Below are positions 1 through 11,437 of a DNA stretch of 64,000 bases, in pieces. The position numbers and the translations under genes are program-made. Source of the stretch: Enterobacillus tribolii (GTDB lineage Bacteria; Pseudomonadota; Gammaproteobacteria; Enterobacterales; Enterobacteriaceae); NCBI RefSeq assembly GCF_003363015.1, contig NZ_QRAP01000001.1, positions 729,162 through 793,161 on the forward strand, in the 5' to 3' direction. Under the pieces are notes generated by a model. It saw only the letters and a list, made by a program, of their open reading frames with translations. It did no database searches and was not told where the DNA came from. How positions within the stretch are numbered: position 1 is the first letter of the stretch; each line of letters starts with the position of its first letter.

Positions 1-481
1 TGCTCACGATAGCAAACGCCATGTCATCACGGTATTCCCACTCCTGCCCGACGGCGATCACATGCTCGCCGTCCGCCGACGCCAGCCAGACAATACGCCA
101 GGGATCATTACTGTCATCAATCAGGGCGTCGACAAAGCCATCATGCTGATAGTTAAAGATGAAATCGCGGCCGTTGTCGCCGTCGTTAAGCACCATATCG
201 CCGTTGCGGGTAAAGATGGCGAAGGCCAGCGCATCGTCATCCTGTTCACCCCGGAACTTACGCACCGTCTTTTTGGTTTCACGCAGTTGGCCTTCACCGC
301 GTAAATGGCCGGGATCGATAACGGAAAGGCGTTTGGCGAACACCATCTGCTGGGTGTCGAACAGTTCATTGATGTGGCTGCGTGTCTGATCCCAGGCCAG
401 AACGCTGGCGACGCACCAGGTCAGCAATGCCAGCAGGCCGAATGAGACGATCAGGCGGGCGCGGAGACTGGAACGTATCAT
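1..481 (-). CDS. qseC: QseC sensor histidine kinase, N-terminal part (cut by window edge)
   Basis: This is the sensor partner of the response regulator that overlaps it. The ATG lies at 481 and shares an ATGA overlap with the qseB stop, which implies translational coupling. About 160 residues are visible: one transmembrane helix near residues 9-30, then a periplasmic sensor region with the QseC signatures [21 protein letters not shown] and [12 protein letters not shown]. The second helix, HAMP, His-kinase and ATPase domains lie beyond the left edge. QseC is known to sense AI-3/catecholamines and to phosphorylate QseB. The assignment rests on these motifs and on ygiW being divergent, as in E. 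coli. Confidence 0.93.
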   Translation of the reverse strand, partial: MIRSSLRARLIVSFGLLALLTWCVASVLAWDQTRSHINELFDTQQMVFAKRLSVIDPGHLRGEGQLRETKKTVRKFRGEQDDDALAFAIFTRNGDMVLNDGDNGRDFIFNYQHDGFVDALIDDSNDPWRIVWLASADGEHVIAVGQEWEYRDDMAFAIVS

Positions 482-1140
482 GCGCCGTCTCCCAGGATAT
501 AACCCACGCCGTGTACCGTACGGATGAAGCTGTTACCCAGCTTACGGCGCAGGTGGTGAATGTGAACTTCAACCGCGTTACTGCTGACCTCCTCGTCCCA
601 GTTATAGAGTTTTTCTTCAATCAGGGCGCGCGGCAGCACCCGGCCGGCATTCAGCAAAAACAGCTCAAGCAGCGCCAGCTCCCTGGGTTTCAGTATCAAA
701 GGCTGTTTACGTAAGGTAACGCTGCGCGAAGCCGGATCAAAGCAGACATCGCCATGACGCAGGGCCGGCGTTACCTGACCGTGACTGCGGCGAATCAGCG
801 CCTGCAGGCGTGCGGCAACCTCCGCCAGCGCGAACGGCTTGCACAAATAGTCATCCGCCCCCTGCTGCAAACCGGAAACCCGCTGCTCCAGCGCATCGCG
901 GGCCGTCAGGATCAGCACGGGCTCCTGATGCCCCCGTTTACGCCACTCCCGCAGAATATCCAGTCCGTCCAGGCCCGGCAGGCTGAGATCCAGCACCACG
1001 GCGTCATAAGGTGCGGCATCCAGCGCCTGTAGTCCGGTTTTTCCCTCGGTGAACCAGTCTACGCTGAACCCCAGTTTAATCAGTCCGGCTTTAATGCCGT
1101 CGCCGATCAGGGCGTCGTCTTCTATCAGTAAAATGCGCAT
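478..1140 (-). CDS. qseB: QseB response regulator (OmpR family)
   Basis: This is a 220-residue two-component response regulator with an N-terminal receiver domain (about 1-115) and a C-terminal OmpR-type winged helix that binds DNA. The acidic pair E7-D8-D9, the phospho-acceptor D51 in VVLDLSLPG, and the switch lysine in CKPF are present. The C-terminal segment [13 protein letters not shown] is the recognition helix typical of the QseB/PmrA subfamily. It is first in the operon and overlaps qseC by four bases. It is transcribed divergently from ygiW, and the shared intergenic region holds a QseB/PmrA-like box, which suggests autoregulation. Confidence 0.95.
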   Translation of the reverse strand: MRILLIEDDALIGDGIKAGLIKLGFSVDWFTEGKTGLQALDAAPYDAVVLDLSLPGLDGLDILREWRKRGHQEPVLILTARDALEQRVSGLQQGADDYLCKPFALAEVAARLQALIRRSHGQVTPALRHGDVCFDPASRSVTLRKQPLILKPRELALLELFLLNAGRVLPRALIEEKLYNWDEEVSSNAVEVHIHHLRRKLGNSFIRTVHGVGYILGDGA

Positions 1141-1267
1141 TTGCTGCTACCTTATCGCTTCATCCCGCCTGTAATGTAAGACGGGGCAAAAGCGCTTGTA
1201 CAGCACCAATCCGCTATTTCCCCTTCCCGATCATAATTTTGCACAAAACGGCTATTTCACGTTTTCC

Positions 1268-1284
1268 CTTAAGATTTCGTTAAT
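1268..1284. promoter_or_regulatory. Candidate QseB/PmrA box
   Basis: Two TTAA-type half sites, CTTAAG and GTTAAT, are separated by exactly five bases. This is the known spacing of PmrA and QseB boxes (YTTAAK-N5-YTTAAK). The box lies between divergent qseB and ygiW, about 85 bases upstream of the ygiW start, so it could serve both promoters. The first base of the second half differs from consensus. Binding is inferred, not shown. Confidence 0.6.
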
Positions 1285-1369
1285 AACTGTCTGCTTTAAT
1301 CTGTTGCAGATGACCGGTTACTTTTCTGGCTTACGCTAATGAGCCATTCAACAGATGAGAGAAAAGAAA

Positions 1370-1774
1370 ATGAAAAAGATGACGATTATGGTTTTGGCCG
1401 CCGCACTGATCGGCGCCCCGGCGCTGGCACAAAACGGTGGTTTTGTTGATCCGAATGCAACGACGACGCAAACCACGCAGAGCGCTCCCCGGGGAGGATT
1501 CGAGGGACCGGGCAGCAGCCTGACGACGGTGGAAAATGCAAAATCGCTCAATGACGACGCCTGGGTGATTCTGCGCGGGAATATTGAGCGCCGTATCAGC
1601 GAAGACACCTACATATTCCGCGATAAGTCCGGCACCATTAACGTTGAAATTGATCGTAAACGCTGGAACGGCCAAACCATTACCCCGCAGGACACCATTG
1701 AGATCCGCGGTAAAGTGGATAAAGACTGGAACTCCACGGAAATAGACGTAAAACAGGTGAATAAGATTAATTAA
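1370..1774 (+). CDS. ygiW: YgiW-family periplasmic OB-fold stress protein
   Basis: This is a small secreted protein of the YgiW/YdeI/NirD (BOF) family, which has an OB fold and is linked to tolerance of peroxide, cationic peptides and other envelope stress. A signal peptide with a hydrophobic core and an AxA-type site (PALAQ) occupies about residues 1-21. The body shows GGFEGPG, VILRGNIERRI, FRDKSGTINVEID and IRGKVDKDWNSTEIDV, all characteristic of the family. I chose the ATG at 1370 rather than the in-frame ATG at 1355 because a GAGAG run lies about eight bases upstream and the protein then starts MKKM, as usual. It is divergent from qseBC, as in E. coli. Confidence 0.9.
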   Translation: MKKMTIMVLAAALIGAPALAQNGGFVDPNATTTQTTQSAPRGGFEGPGSSLTTVENAKSLNDDAWVILRGNIERRISEDTYIFRDKSGTINVEIDRKRWNGQTITPQDTIEIRGKVDKDWNSTEIDVKQVNKIN

Positions 1775-1782
1775 CCCCCGGG

Positions 1783-1812
1783 CAGGAGAAGTACTTCACT
1801 TCTCCTGTTTTT
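1783..1812 (+). terminator. Rho-independent terminator of ygiW
   Basis: A perfect 10-bp stem (CAGGAGAAGT with its complement) and a 5-base loop are followed by TTTTT. It begins eight bases after the ygiW stop. Confidence 0.85.
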
Positions 1813-2139
1813 GCATGGGAAATATTTTACCCGCCATTGTTATTAAACCATTAAATTCACACCACATATGTAAATATTATGTTGTATTAACTCTTGGTGA
1901 CGCAGGATAAAAAACGGGGGATTTCCCTTAATCTGATTCCTCAGATTTCAAGCAGCGCAATCCCTCCTGATCAGACAAATCCAATATATTGTTTATCAAA
2001 GATAAATTTGAAATTTAAATTTTCTCTTTGCTATTTTTCATTAATTCCCATCAATTTCGGGGGATTAGTGTGTTTCAATTCGCATATTCTCACCCTGACA
2101 GAGTATGGGACTTATCACTTTCAGAAAAAGATGTTAAAA
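1813..2139. other. AT-rich region upstream of fnr
   Basis: This is about 330 bases of AT-rich DNA between the ygiW terminator and the FNR box. In-frame readings here lack ribosome sites and similarity to anything recognised. It probably holds fnr promoter and leader sequence. No further element can be supported. Confidence 0.4.
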
Positions 2140-2153
2140 TTGACCGATATCAA
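2140..2153. promoter_or_regulatory. FNR box upstream of fnr (autoregulation)
   Basis: TTGAC-CGAT-ATCAA matches the FNR consensus TTGAT-N4-ATCAA with one mismatch. It lies 21 bases before the fnr start codon. A site this close to the start is consistent with the known repression of fnr by its own product under anaerobiosis. Confidence 0.75.
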
Positions 2154-2174
2154 TATTGGCCTGGGCAAGAGTTT

Positions 2175-2930
2175 ATGATTCCGGAAAAACGCGTTATCCG
2201 CCGTATACAGTCTGGTGGTTGTGCGATCCACTGTCAGGATTGCAGCATCAGCCAGTTATGCATCCCTTTCACACTGAATGAGCATGAGTTGGACCAGCTC
2301 GATAATATCATTGAGCGCAAGAAACCCATTCAAAAAGGGCAGGCATTGTTCAAGGCGGGTGATGAGCTTAAATCGTTGTATGCCATCCGCTCCGGAACCA
2401 TTAAAAGCTACACCATCACTGAGCAAGGCGATGAGCAGATCACGGCTTTCCACCTGGCCGGCGACCTGGTGGGCTTTGACGCCATCGGCAACCAGCAGCA
2501 CCCCAGCTTTGCACAGGCGCTGGAAACGTCCATGGTGTGCGAAATTCCGTTCGAAACCCTTGACGATCTTTCCGGCAAGATGCCCAGTCTGCGCCAACAA
2601 ATGATGCGTTTGATGAGCGGAGAGATTAAAGGCGATCAGGATATGATCCTGCTGTTGTCGAAGAAAAACGCCGAAGAACGCCTGGCGGCCTTCATCTATA
2701 ATCTGTCGCGCCGTTTCGCCCAGCGCGGCTTCTCTCCGCGCGAGTTCCGCCTGACGATGACGCGCGGCGATATCGGTAACTATCTCGGCCTGACGGTGGA
2801 AACCATCAGCCGCTTGCTCGGTCGTTTCCAGAAAAGCGATATCCTCAGCGTCAAAGGGAAATACATCACCATTCAGGACGTTGACTCGCTGGCGCAGCTG
2901 GCCGGCACCCCGCGCAATCAGGTTGAGTAA
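2175..2930 (+). CDS. fnr: FNR, anaerobic global transcription regulator
   Basis: This 251-residue CRP/FNR-family regulator switches gene expression on loss of oxygen through a [4Fe-4S] cluster. The four cluster ligands are visible: C20, C23 and C29 in the N-terminal motif [14 protein letters not shown] and C122 in SMVCEIPF. C16 is also present. A cyclic-nucleotide-binding-like domain follows, then the helix-turn-helix with the recognition motif VETISRLLG. The sequence is nearly identical to E. coli FNR, and I start it at MIPEKR as there. Readings that begin further upstream are not supported. uspE follows, as in E. coli. Confidence 0.98.
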   Translation: MIPEKRVIRRIQSGGCAIHCQDCSISQLCIPFTLNEHELDQLDNIIERKKPIQKGQALFKAGDELKSLYAIRSGTIKSYTITEQGDEQITAFHLAGDLVGFDAIGNQQHPSFAQALETSMVCEIPFETLDDLSGKMPSLRQQMMRLMSGEIKGDQDMILLLSKKNAEERLAAFIYNLSRRFAQRGFSPREFRLTMTRGDIGNYLGLTVETISRLLGRFQKSDILSVKGKYITIQDVDSLAQLAGTPRNQVE

Positions 2931-2959
2931 GCCGTTCTAATAAGCTGAATTTAATAATA

Positions 2960-3000
2960 AACCGGATCATTTATTTCTATAATAGTTGATCCGGTTCCCT
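2960..3000 (+). terminator. Terminator of fnr
   Basis: A perfect 10-bp inverted repeat (AACCGGATCA with its complement at 2987-2996) and a 17-base loop are followed by a pyrimidine-rich stretch CCCTTCTTT. The long loop and imperfect T tract make efficiency uncertain. Confidence 0.6.
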
Positions 3001-3054
3001 TCTTTCTCCTATCCTCTTCTTTCCCGATGGTTTACTCTTTAGGAGCAGACCACG

Positions 3055-3165
3055 ATGACAATGTCTGCGTCGTTTCTGCATTATGACACTGCCGGTATGA
3101 CTGTTTATGCAGCCGCAATGAGGAGGTCCAATGGTAAAGTATCAAAACCTGCTGGTGGCGATTGA
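3055..3165 (+). CDS. Candidate 36-residue upstream ORF overlapping the uspE start
   Basis: An ATG preceded by AGGAG at a nine-base distance opens a 36-codon frame that begins [10 protein letters not shown]. It runs past the uspE start codon in the +1 frame and stops 35 bases inside uspE. No similarity is recognised. It could be a leader that couples ribosome traffic to uspE, or chance. uspE has its own strong AGGAGG site. Confidence 0.3.
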   Translation: MTMSASFLHYDTAGMTVYAAAMRRSNGKVSKPAGGD

Positions 3166-4093
3166 CCCCAATCAGGACGATCAACCGGCGCTGCGCCGTG
3201 CGGTCTATCTGGTTAAGCGCAACGGCGGCCATATTACGGCTTTCTTATCGATTTACGATCTTTCCTACGAGATGACCACGCTGTTGTCGCCGGACGAACG
3301 CCACTCAATGCGTCAGGGCGTTATCAGCCAGCGTACCGCCTGGATTCAGGAGCAGTGCCGTTTTTACCTGGCAGAGGGTATCCCCATCGACATCAAGGTG
3401 GTGTGGCATAACCGCCCGTTTGAAGCCATCATCCAGGAAGTGGTCAGCGGCGGCTATGATTTGTTGCTGAAGATGGCGCATCAGCACGATCGTCTGGAGT
3501 CGGTTATCTTTACCCCTACCGACTGGCACTTGCTGCGTAAATGCCCCTGCCCGGTCTGGATGGTGAAAGATCAGCCCTGGCCGGTTGACGGCGTGGCGCT
3601 GGTGGCGGTCAACCTCTCCTCCGAAGAGCCTTATCACGATCCGCTGAATGAAAAATTAGTAAAAGAGACACTGGAACTGGCCGAACACGTCGACCAAACC
3701 GCCGTCCATTTGGTGGGCGCGTACCCGGTAACGCCGATCAATATCGCCATCGATCTGCCCGACTTCGATCCCAGCGTCTATAACGATGCGATTCGCGGCC
3801 AACACTTGTTGGCGATGAAGGCCCTGCGGCAAAAATTTGGCCTGCGGGAAGAGGTGACTCACGTCGAAAAAGGGTTGCCTGAAGAGGTATTACCGGATGT
3901 CGCCGAGCATTTAAACGCCGGTGTGGTGGTGCTCGGCACGCTGGGGCGTACCGGTATCTCCGCCGCCTTTATCGGTAATACGGCAGAGCATGTGATTGAT
4001 CATCTGAAGTGTGATTTATTGGCCATCAAACCTGACGGGTTTAATTGCCCGGTCGAAATTGCCGATGATGACGACGAACATGACGATGAATAA
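3131..4093 (+). CDS. uspE: UspE tandem universal stress protein
   Basis: This 320-residue cytoplasmic protein is made of two UspA-type domains (about 1-150 and 155-310). UspE is known to act in stress resistance, motility and cell aggregation. Both domains keep the family pattern; the second ends with [25 protein letters not shown], a nucleotide-binding-like G-x-x-G-R-x-G segment. The C-terminus is very acidic (DDDDEHDDE). An AGGAGG site sits four bases before the ATG. The gene follows fnr, as in E. coli. Confidence 0.96.
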   Translation: MVKYQNLLVAIDPNQDDQPALRRAVYLVKRNGGHITAFLSIYDLSYEMTTLLSPDERHSMRQGVISQRTAWIQEQCRFYLAEGIPIDIKVVWHNRPFEAIIQEVVSGGYDLLLKMAHQHDRLESVIFTPTDWHLLRKCPCPVWMVKDQPWPVDGVALVAVNLSSEEPYHDPLNEKLVKETLELAEHVDQTAVHLVGAYPVTPINIAIDLPDFDPSVYNDAIRGQHLLAMKALRQKFGLREEVTHVEKGLPEEVLPDVAEHLNAGVVVLGTLGRTGISAAFIGNTAEHVIDHLKCDLLAIKPDGFNCPVEIADDDDEHDDE

Positions 4094-4104
4094 ATCGTTA
4101 TCAG

Positions 4105-4132
4105 TGAACACCATCCGCTGAACACCATCCGC
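4105..4132. repeat. 14-bp tandem duplication after uspE
   Basis: The unit TGAACACCATCCGC occurs twice head to tail between the uspE stop and its terminator. It is probably a simple slippage duplication with no evident function. Confidence 0.7.
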
Positions 4133-4140
4133 TGAATAGA

Positions 4141-4172
4141 AAAAAGGCCGCATTATGCGGCCTTCTCTTTTC
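4141..4172. terminator. Bidirectional terminator between uspE and pntB
   Basis: An inverted repeat (AAGGCCGCAT with its complement) has A residues on the left and TTCTCTTTTC on the right. It can terminate uspE on the plus strand and pntB on the minus strand. Confidence 0.8.
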
Positions 4173-4181
4173 TCTGACGCA

Positions 4182-5573
4182 TCACAGCGCCCGCAAAATC
4201 GCCTCAACGCTGTCTTTGGCATCGCCAAACAGCATCTGGGTATTTTCTTTAAAGAACAGCGGGTTCTGCACGCCGGCATAACCGGTATTCATCGAACGCT
4301 TGAATACGATAACGTTCTGCGCTTTCCATACTTCCAGCACCGGCATTCCCGCAATCGGGCTGCGCGGATCTTCCAGCGCCGCCGGGTTGACCGTATCGTT
4401 GGCGCCAATCACCAGCACCGTATCGGTTTCCGGGAAATCTTCGTTGATTTCATCCATCTCCAGCACGATGTCGTAAGGCACTTTGGCCTCCGCCAGCAAC
4501 ACGTTCATATGACCGGGCAGGCGCCCCGCCACCGGGTGAATCCCGAAGCGCACGTTGATGCCGCGCGCGCGCAGTTTCGCCGTGATGTCATGCACCGGAT
4601 ACTGCGCCTGCGCCACCGCCATGCCGTAGCCCGGCGTGATGATGACGGAGGTGGAGTTTTTCAGCAGTTCCGCCACGTCTTCCGCACTCGCTTCACGGTA
4701 TTCGCCCATCTCCTGATCGTCGCCGGTCGAAGAGCCGTCAGTACCGAAACCACCGGCAATAACGCTGATGAATGAACGGTTCATGGCTTTACACATGATG
4801 TAAGACAGAATGGCACCAGAAGAACCGACCAGCGCACCGGTCACGATCAGCAGGTCGTTGCTGAGCATAAAGCCCGCCGCCGCCGCCGCCCAACCAGAAT
4901 AGGAGTTCAGCATAGATACCACGACCGGCATATCCGCACCGCCGATGGACGCCACCAGGTGCCAGCCGAAAGCCAGCGCGATGATGGTCATCAGCAACAG
5001 GGTGAAGACTTCCACGCCGATACTGTCGGTTTTCACAAACCAAACCATCAGCAGGAAGGACACCACCATCGCCGCCAGGTTCATCTTATGGCGATGCGGC
5101 AGCATCAGCGGCTTGGACGAAATAATGCCGCGCAGTTTACCGAATGCCACGATAGAGCCGGTGAAGGTTACCGCACCGATAAAGATGCCGAGGAAAACTT
5201 CCGTCAGGTGAATGTTTTCCATCACCTGCGGCATGCTTCCCGCGTCATGCCCGATAAAGCTGTTGAAGCCGACCAGCACGGCGGCCAGGCCGACGAAGCT
5301 GTGCAGAATGGCGACCAGCTCCGGCATTTCGGTCATTTCTACCTTCTTCGCCAGATAAACGCCGATCGCGCCGCCAATCACCATCGCGACGATGATCCAG
5401 CCAACGTTGCTGGAATCCGGCCCCAGGATAGTGGCGATCAGCGCGATCGCCATCCCGACGACGCCGAAAATGTTGCCCTGCTTGGACGTTTCGTGTTTGG
5501 ACAATCCGGCCAAACTGAAAATAAACAGAATAGCGGCAACAATGTATGCAGCTGTAACTAATCCTCCAGACAT
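4182..5573 (-). CDS. pntB: NAD(P) transhydrogenase subunit beta
   Basis: This 463-residue beta subunit belongs to the proton-translocating nicotinamide nucleotide transhydrogenase, which uses the proton gradient to reduce NADP+ with NADH at the inner membrane. About nine membrane helices fill residues 1-260. The C-terminal NADP(H)-binding domain III carries the fingerprint [13 protein letters not shown] near residue 310 and the end motif [16 protein letters not shown]. The length matches E. coli PntB (462). It lies ten bases after pntA and is surely co-transcribed with it. Confidence 0.98.
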   Translation of the reverse strand: MSGGLVTAAYIVAAILFIFSLAGLSKHETSKQGNIFGVVGMAIALIATILGPDSSNVGWIIVAMVIGGAIGVYLAKKVEMTEMPELVAILHSFVGLAAVLVGFNSFIGHDAGSMPQVMENIHLTEVFLGIFIGAVTFTGSIVAFGKLRGIISSKPLMLPHRHKMNLAAMVVSFLLMVWFVKTDSIGVEVFTLLLMTIIALAFGWHLVASIGGADMPVVVSMLNSYSGWAAAAAGFMLSNDLLIVTGALVGSSGAILSYIMCKAMNRSFISVIAGGFGTDGSSTGDDQEMGEYREASAEDVAELLKNSTSVIITPGYGMAVAQAQYPVHDITAKLRARGINVRFGIHPVAGRLPGHMNVLLAEAKVPYDIVLEMDEINEDFPETDTVLVIGANDTVNPAALEDPRSPIAGMPVLEVWKAQNVIVFKRSMNTGYAGVQNPLFFKENTQMLFGDAKDSVEAILRAL

Positions 5574-5583
5574 ATGTTACCCC

Positions 5584-7781
<2,198 letters not shown>

Positions 7782-8732
7782 ATGAAGCTGAAAACCACAA
7801 TTATCGCGTCAGCGTTGTTTTCCCTTACCGCGATGTCCGTACAGGCAGCGCAGGAGCTGACGCCGGAAAAAGCCGCCGAGCTTAAACCTTCCGAACGCAT
7901 TACCCTGACCGGTCGCTTCAACGCCATCAATGAAGCCGCCAACGCCGTTTCACGCCGCGCCGATGAGCTGGGCGCCGCGTACTTTTATATCCAGGACATC
8001 AACAGCAATAACAACGGCGGCAACTGGCGCGTTACGGCGGATCTCTATGCTAAAGACGCCACTGAAGTTTCCAAAGAGACGCAATACCGCACGTTTAACG
8101 GCATAAAAGAACTCCCCAAGTCTGAAGCCCTGGTTCTGCAACCGTTCGACACCGTCAGCATCAGCGGTTTCTACCGCAGCCAGCCTGACGTGAACGACGC
8201 AATCTCCAAAGCCGCCAAAGACAAAGGCGCTGCTTCTTTCTATATCGTCCGTCAAATTGACGCCAACAGCGGCGGCAACCAATACATTACCGCATACGTC
8301 TACAAAGCCGACGCGGCCAAACGCCAGGTACAAAGCCCTGACGCCATTCCGGCAGATTCCGATGCCGGACGCGCGGCCCTGGCCGCCGGCGGTTCCGCTG
8401 CCGCCAACGTTGAAATCCCCGGCGTAGCTTCTTCCGGCACGCCGAGCGACAGCGTCGGGCGCTTCTTCGAAACGCAGTCTTCTACCGGCAAGCGTTACAC
8501 TGTCACGCTTTCTGACGGGACGAAAATTCAGGAAGTTAACAAAATCACCGCGGCGCAGATGGTGCCGTTTGACTCTGTTACCTTCACCGGTCACTACAAC
8601 AGCATGACCGATGTATCAGAAGAAGTCGCCAAACGCGCGGCGAAGAAAGGTGCGAAGTACTATCACATCACCCGCCAGTGGCAGAACAAGAGCGGCGGCA
8701 ACCTGACCGTCAGCGCTGACCTGTTCAAATAA
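7782..8732 (+). CDS. ydgH: YdgH, periplasmic DUF1471 protein
   Basis: This 316-residue exported protein is of the YdgH/BhsA/McbA family. A signal peptide with cleavage after VQA covers about residues 1-22. Three DUF1471-type repeats follow, each with a [ILV]TLTGRFN-like strand and a final AYFYI..., SFYIV... or KYYHITRQW... block ending in GGN. Shorter family members are induced by stress and affect biofilm; the role of YdgH itself is poorly known. An AAGGATT site precedes the ATG. The pntAB-ydgH-arcD order is that of E. coli. Confidence 0.92.
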   Translation: MKLKTTIIASALFSLTAMSVQAAQELTPEKAAELKPSERITLTGRFNAINEAANAVSRRADELGAAYFYIQDINSNNNGGNWRVTADLYAKDATEVSKETQYRTFNGIKELPKSEALVLQPFDTVSISGFYRSQPDVNDAISKAAKDKGAASFYIVRQIDANSGGNQYITAYVYKADAAKRQVQSPDAIPADSDAGRAALAAGGSAAANVEIPGVASSGTPSDSVGRFFETQSSTGKRYTVTLSDGTKIQEVNKITAAQMVPFDSVTFTGHYNSMTDVSEEVAKRAAKKGAKYYHITRQWQNKSGGNLTVSADLFK

Positions 8733-8749
8733 GGCCGGGGCAGATTCCG

Positions 8750-8772
8750 GGGCGGCGCTGCCGCCCTTTTTT
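8750..8772 (+). terminator. Terminator of ydgH
   Basis: GGGCGGC-GCT-GCCGCCC followed by six T residues, 18 bases after the ydgH stop. Confidence 0.88.
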
Positions 8773-8964
8773 ATACCTGCGATCCCGCCCCTGTCATGCA
8801 TAATTTTTTGTCCTTTGCGCATAATCATCCATTGCAACCCCTGCACACACTCCGTAAAATCTGCGCGGCTTCCATAGTCGGTTATCTCGTTGTCAGCCGG
8901 AATATTATTGCTTTACGCTGACACCATGTTATCCGTTAGTTAATTATGTTACCGGAACATCTCA

Positions 8965-10356
8965 TTGGAAAAGAAACTTGGACTTACCGCGCTGACCGCC
9001 CTGGTGCTCAGCTCCATGCTCGGCGCCGGCGTTTTTAGTCTGCCGCAAAATATGGCGGAAGCGGCAAGCCCGGCCGCGTTGCTGATCGGCTGGGGGATCA
9101 CCGGCGTCGGTATCCTGTTCCTGGCTTTCGCCATGCTGCTGTTAACCCGTCTGCGCCCCGATCTTGATGGCGGGATCTTCACCTACGCCCGCGAAGGATT
9201 CGGCGAACTGATTGGTTTCTGCTCCGCCTGGGGGTACTGGTTGTGCGCCGTGATCGCCAACGTGTCCTATCTGGTTATCGTGTTTGCCGCGCTGAGCTTT
9301 TTCACCGACTCGCCGCAACACGTTATTTTCGGCGACGGCAATACCTGGCAAGCGCTGTTAGGCGAGTCCCTGCTGCTTTGGATCGTTCACCTTCAGGTAT
9401 TACGCGGCGTTAAAACCGCTGCCGGCATTAATTTAGCCGCCACGCTGGCAAAGCTGCTGCCGCTCGGTCTGTTTATCATTCTTGCCGCCCTGGCCTTCAA
9501 GACCGAGGTATTCAAGCTGGACTTCACCGGCGTCGCGCTTGGCGTACCCGTTTGGGAACAGGTAAAAAACACCATGCTGTTCACCCTGTGGGTATTTATC
9601 GGCGTGGAAGGTGCGATTGTGGTTTCCGCCCGCGCGCGTGAGAAGAAAGACGTCGGGCGCGCAACGATGCTGGCCGTGGTTTCCGCGCTGGCAATTTATC
9701 TGCTGATTACCCTGCTTTCGCTCGGCGTAATGCCCCGCGCGGAGTTGGCTGAAGTGCGCAACCCATCGATGGCCGGTTTGATGGTCAACATGATCGGGCC
9801 GGTCGGTGAGATTATCATTGCGGCAGGATTGATTATTTCCGTATGCGGCGCTTACCTGAGCTGGACGATCATGGCCGCGGAGGTGCCCTACCTTGCCGCA
9901 CAGCACGGGGCGTTTCCGAAGATTTTCGGACGCCAGAATACCCGGGAAGCGCCGGCGTCCTCGCTGTGGCTGACCAACGGCGCGGTTCAGGTCACGCTGG
10001 TTATCATCTGGCTGACGGGCGCCAACTATAACAATCTGCTGACCGTCGCGTCAGAAATGATTCTGGTTCCTTATTTCCTGGTCGGCGCCTTCTTGTTTAA
10101 AGTCGCGAAGCGCAAGGGAGACACCCGTATTCTTATCGCCGCAACCGGCGCCTGCATATACGGCTTGTGGCTGCTGTATGCCTCCGGGTTAACGCATCTG
10201 CTGATGTCCGTCCTGTTATATGCGCCCGGGCTGCTGGTCTTTATGTATGCGCGCCGTAACGCCGCGGAAAGAGAAGCGCTCTCCCTGCTTGAACGTACGG
10301 GTATTTTTCTGCTGCTGGCGGCAACGCTGCCTGCGGGATGGTTTATGTTCGGCTGA
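8965..10356 (+). CDS. arcD: ArcD/YdgI-like basic amino acid antiporter
   Basis: This 463-residue inner-membrane protein of the APC superfamily has about 12 helices and is highly similar to E. coli YdgI/ArcD, a predicted arginine/ornithine antiporter. The first helix keeps the APC signature SSMLGAGVFSLPQNMA. Other landmarks are GGIFTYAREGFGELIGFCSAWGYW and WTIMAAEVPYLAA. The best start is TTG, giving MEKKLGL as in E. coli, with GGAA seven bases before it; the nearby ATG at 8946 is out of frame. No arc catabolic genes are adjacent, so the transported substrate is inferred from the family only. Confidence 0.9.
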   Translation: MEKKLGLTALTALVLSSMLGAGVFSLPQNMAEAASPAALLIGWGITGVGILFLAFAMLLLTRLRPDLDGGIFTYAREGFGELIGFCSAWGYWLCAVIANVSYLVIVFAALSFFTDSPQHVIFGDGNTWQALLGESLLLWIVHLQVLRGVKTAAGINLAATLAKLLPLGLFIILAALAFKTEVFKLDFTGVALGVPVWEQVKNTMLFTLWVFIGVEGAIVVSARAREKKDVGRATMLAVVSALAIYLLITLLSLGVMPRAELAEVRNPSMAGLMVNMIGPVGEIIIAAGLIISVCGAYLSWTIMAAEVPYLAAQHGAFPKIFGRQNTREAPASSLWLTNGAVQVTLVIIWLTGANYNNLLTVASEMILVPYFLVGAFLFKVAKRKGDTRILIAATGACIYGLWLLYASGLTHLLMSVLLYAPGLLVFMYARRNAAEREALSLLERTGIFLLLAATLPAGWFMFG

Positions 10357-10407
10357 GGATAAATGCCGGGCCGGATAACACAAGCCAGGTAACAGCAGCC
10401 AGATAAC

Positions 10408-10440
10408 AATCGGGGCGGATTAACCGCCCCGATTCCGTTT
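10408..10440 (+). terminator. Terminator of arcD
   Basis: A perfect 11-bp stem (AATCGGGGCGG with its complement) and a 5-base loop are followed by CCGTTT. The symmetry lets it also serve the minus-strand gene that ends at 10444. Confidence 0.75.
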
Positions 10441-10443
10441 GAC

Positions 10444-10842
10444 TCAGCCCGCCAGCTGGACCTTCAGGTGTTCGTTCTCCTGAGACAGGAAAACACGCAG
10501 GCCGCAACCGCGGACGATTGAAGTGAGTTGGGCGTCATCCAGCGCATAAGGCAACTGGATATCCAAGCCATCGAACCCTTGCTGCTGTGCAAGCTCAATC
10601 AACCGGATGATATTCGTTTCATCGCTGACCTGAGTCGATAACACCTGCAGTGCCAGTGATTTCAGCCGGCTGTTTTGATCGATTGCTTCCGCTTTTGTCC
10701 GTGTGACCATGCCAAATAACGGCATTACGCCATAAATTGCATCTACAAAACTCCAGTGCTTTTTGCATGATGCAGAAAGAAAATCCGTATAATCAAAGCA
10801 GACCCGTTCACTGTTCCTGATTGTAAGATGATCGCCAGACAT
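10444..10842 (-). CDS. Hypothetical protein, unrecognised
   Basis: This 132-residue cytoplasmic-looking protein has no signal peptide or membrane helix. I do not recognise it. The N-terminal half is aromatic (FDYTDFLSASCKKHW, IYGVMPLFG). The C-terminal half has an alternating pattern with NIIRLIELAQQQGFDGLDIQ that could form helix-strand units. I prefer the ATG at 10842 because AGAGGG lies nine bases upstream. The in-frame ATG at 10887 would add 15 residues but lacks a ribosome site. It stands between arcD and the porin on the opposite strand, beside very AT-rich DNA, and has no counterpart at this place in E. coli. Recent acquisition is possible. Confidence 0.6.
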   Translation of the reverse strand: MSGDHLTIRNSERVCFDYTDFLSASCKKHWSFVDAIYGVMPLFGMVTRTKAEAIDQNSRLKSLALQVLSTQVSDETNIIRLIELAQQQGFDGLDIQLPYALDDAQLTSIVRGCGLRVFLSQENEHLKVQLAG

Positions 10843-11437
10843 CTCCCTCAACCCTCTTTCCACAGTGTTGTTGTGATTAACAGGCATATATTCAGTTGGC
10901 TATCATGTCACCTTTTGATTAGAAAAACCACCATTCTGAATAAAACTAATTCTCAATATAAATCATATAATTAAGATAAGTTGATTGTTTCAAATTTGTG
11001 AATAACAGGATTGATCTCATTACTTTTGTGATACATTCCTGCATATTTATGCCTTGCAGTAATAAAAAGTCGTACAAAACACAACCAAATGTTTCTATTT
11101 ATTTCTCACAATAAGAAATAGCATAATTTCCATTCGCATGATTTTGAACATTTTTTTAATTTTTTATAAAGCCATCATTAACAATTATTTTGGCATTTCA
11201 AAAAAAGAAAAATTATGTTTGATGAGGCTCACAAATGCCAATACCAAATTCAATGAGAATAAAAATAAGGAATAAACAACCATTCACTATGAGAATATTA
11301 TAATCACGCACAGGAAAAATATCCTGAAATAAATGGCACGTTCGTCTTAATTCCTCCATTCCGTATGATAACGCTGCCACTGCAAGATATTATGCGCGTT
11401 ACATTACTTCATATATAACTCATAAAAGGGCCTCAAT
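10843..11437. other. AT-rich regulatory region upstream of the porin
   Basis: About 600 bases of strongly AT-rich DNA separate the minus-strand hypothetical gene from the porin. Runs such as ACATTTTTTTAATTTTTTAT suggest curved DNA that could bind H-NS or carry OmpR sites, but I could not define individual operators. No ORF worth reporting and no known sRNA was recognised. Confidence 0.45.

Noticed and set aside
1876-1896. Second Ter-like sequence (ATGTTGTATTAACT)
   Set aside because: An extra base interrupts the invariant core and the position 6 G is missing, so Tus binding is not expected.
1894-2178. Open frame upstream of fnr on the plus strand
   Set aside because: It lies in AT-rich DNA, lacks a ribosome site, overlaps the FNR box and the fnr start, and resembles no protein I know.
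8946-8948. ATG at 8946 as the start of arcD
   Set aside because: It is out of frame with the transporter; TTG at 8965 gives the conserved N-terminus.
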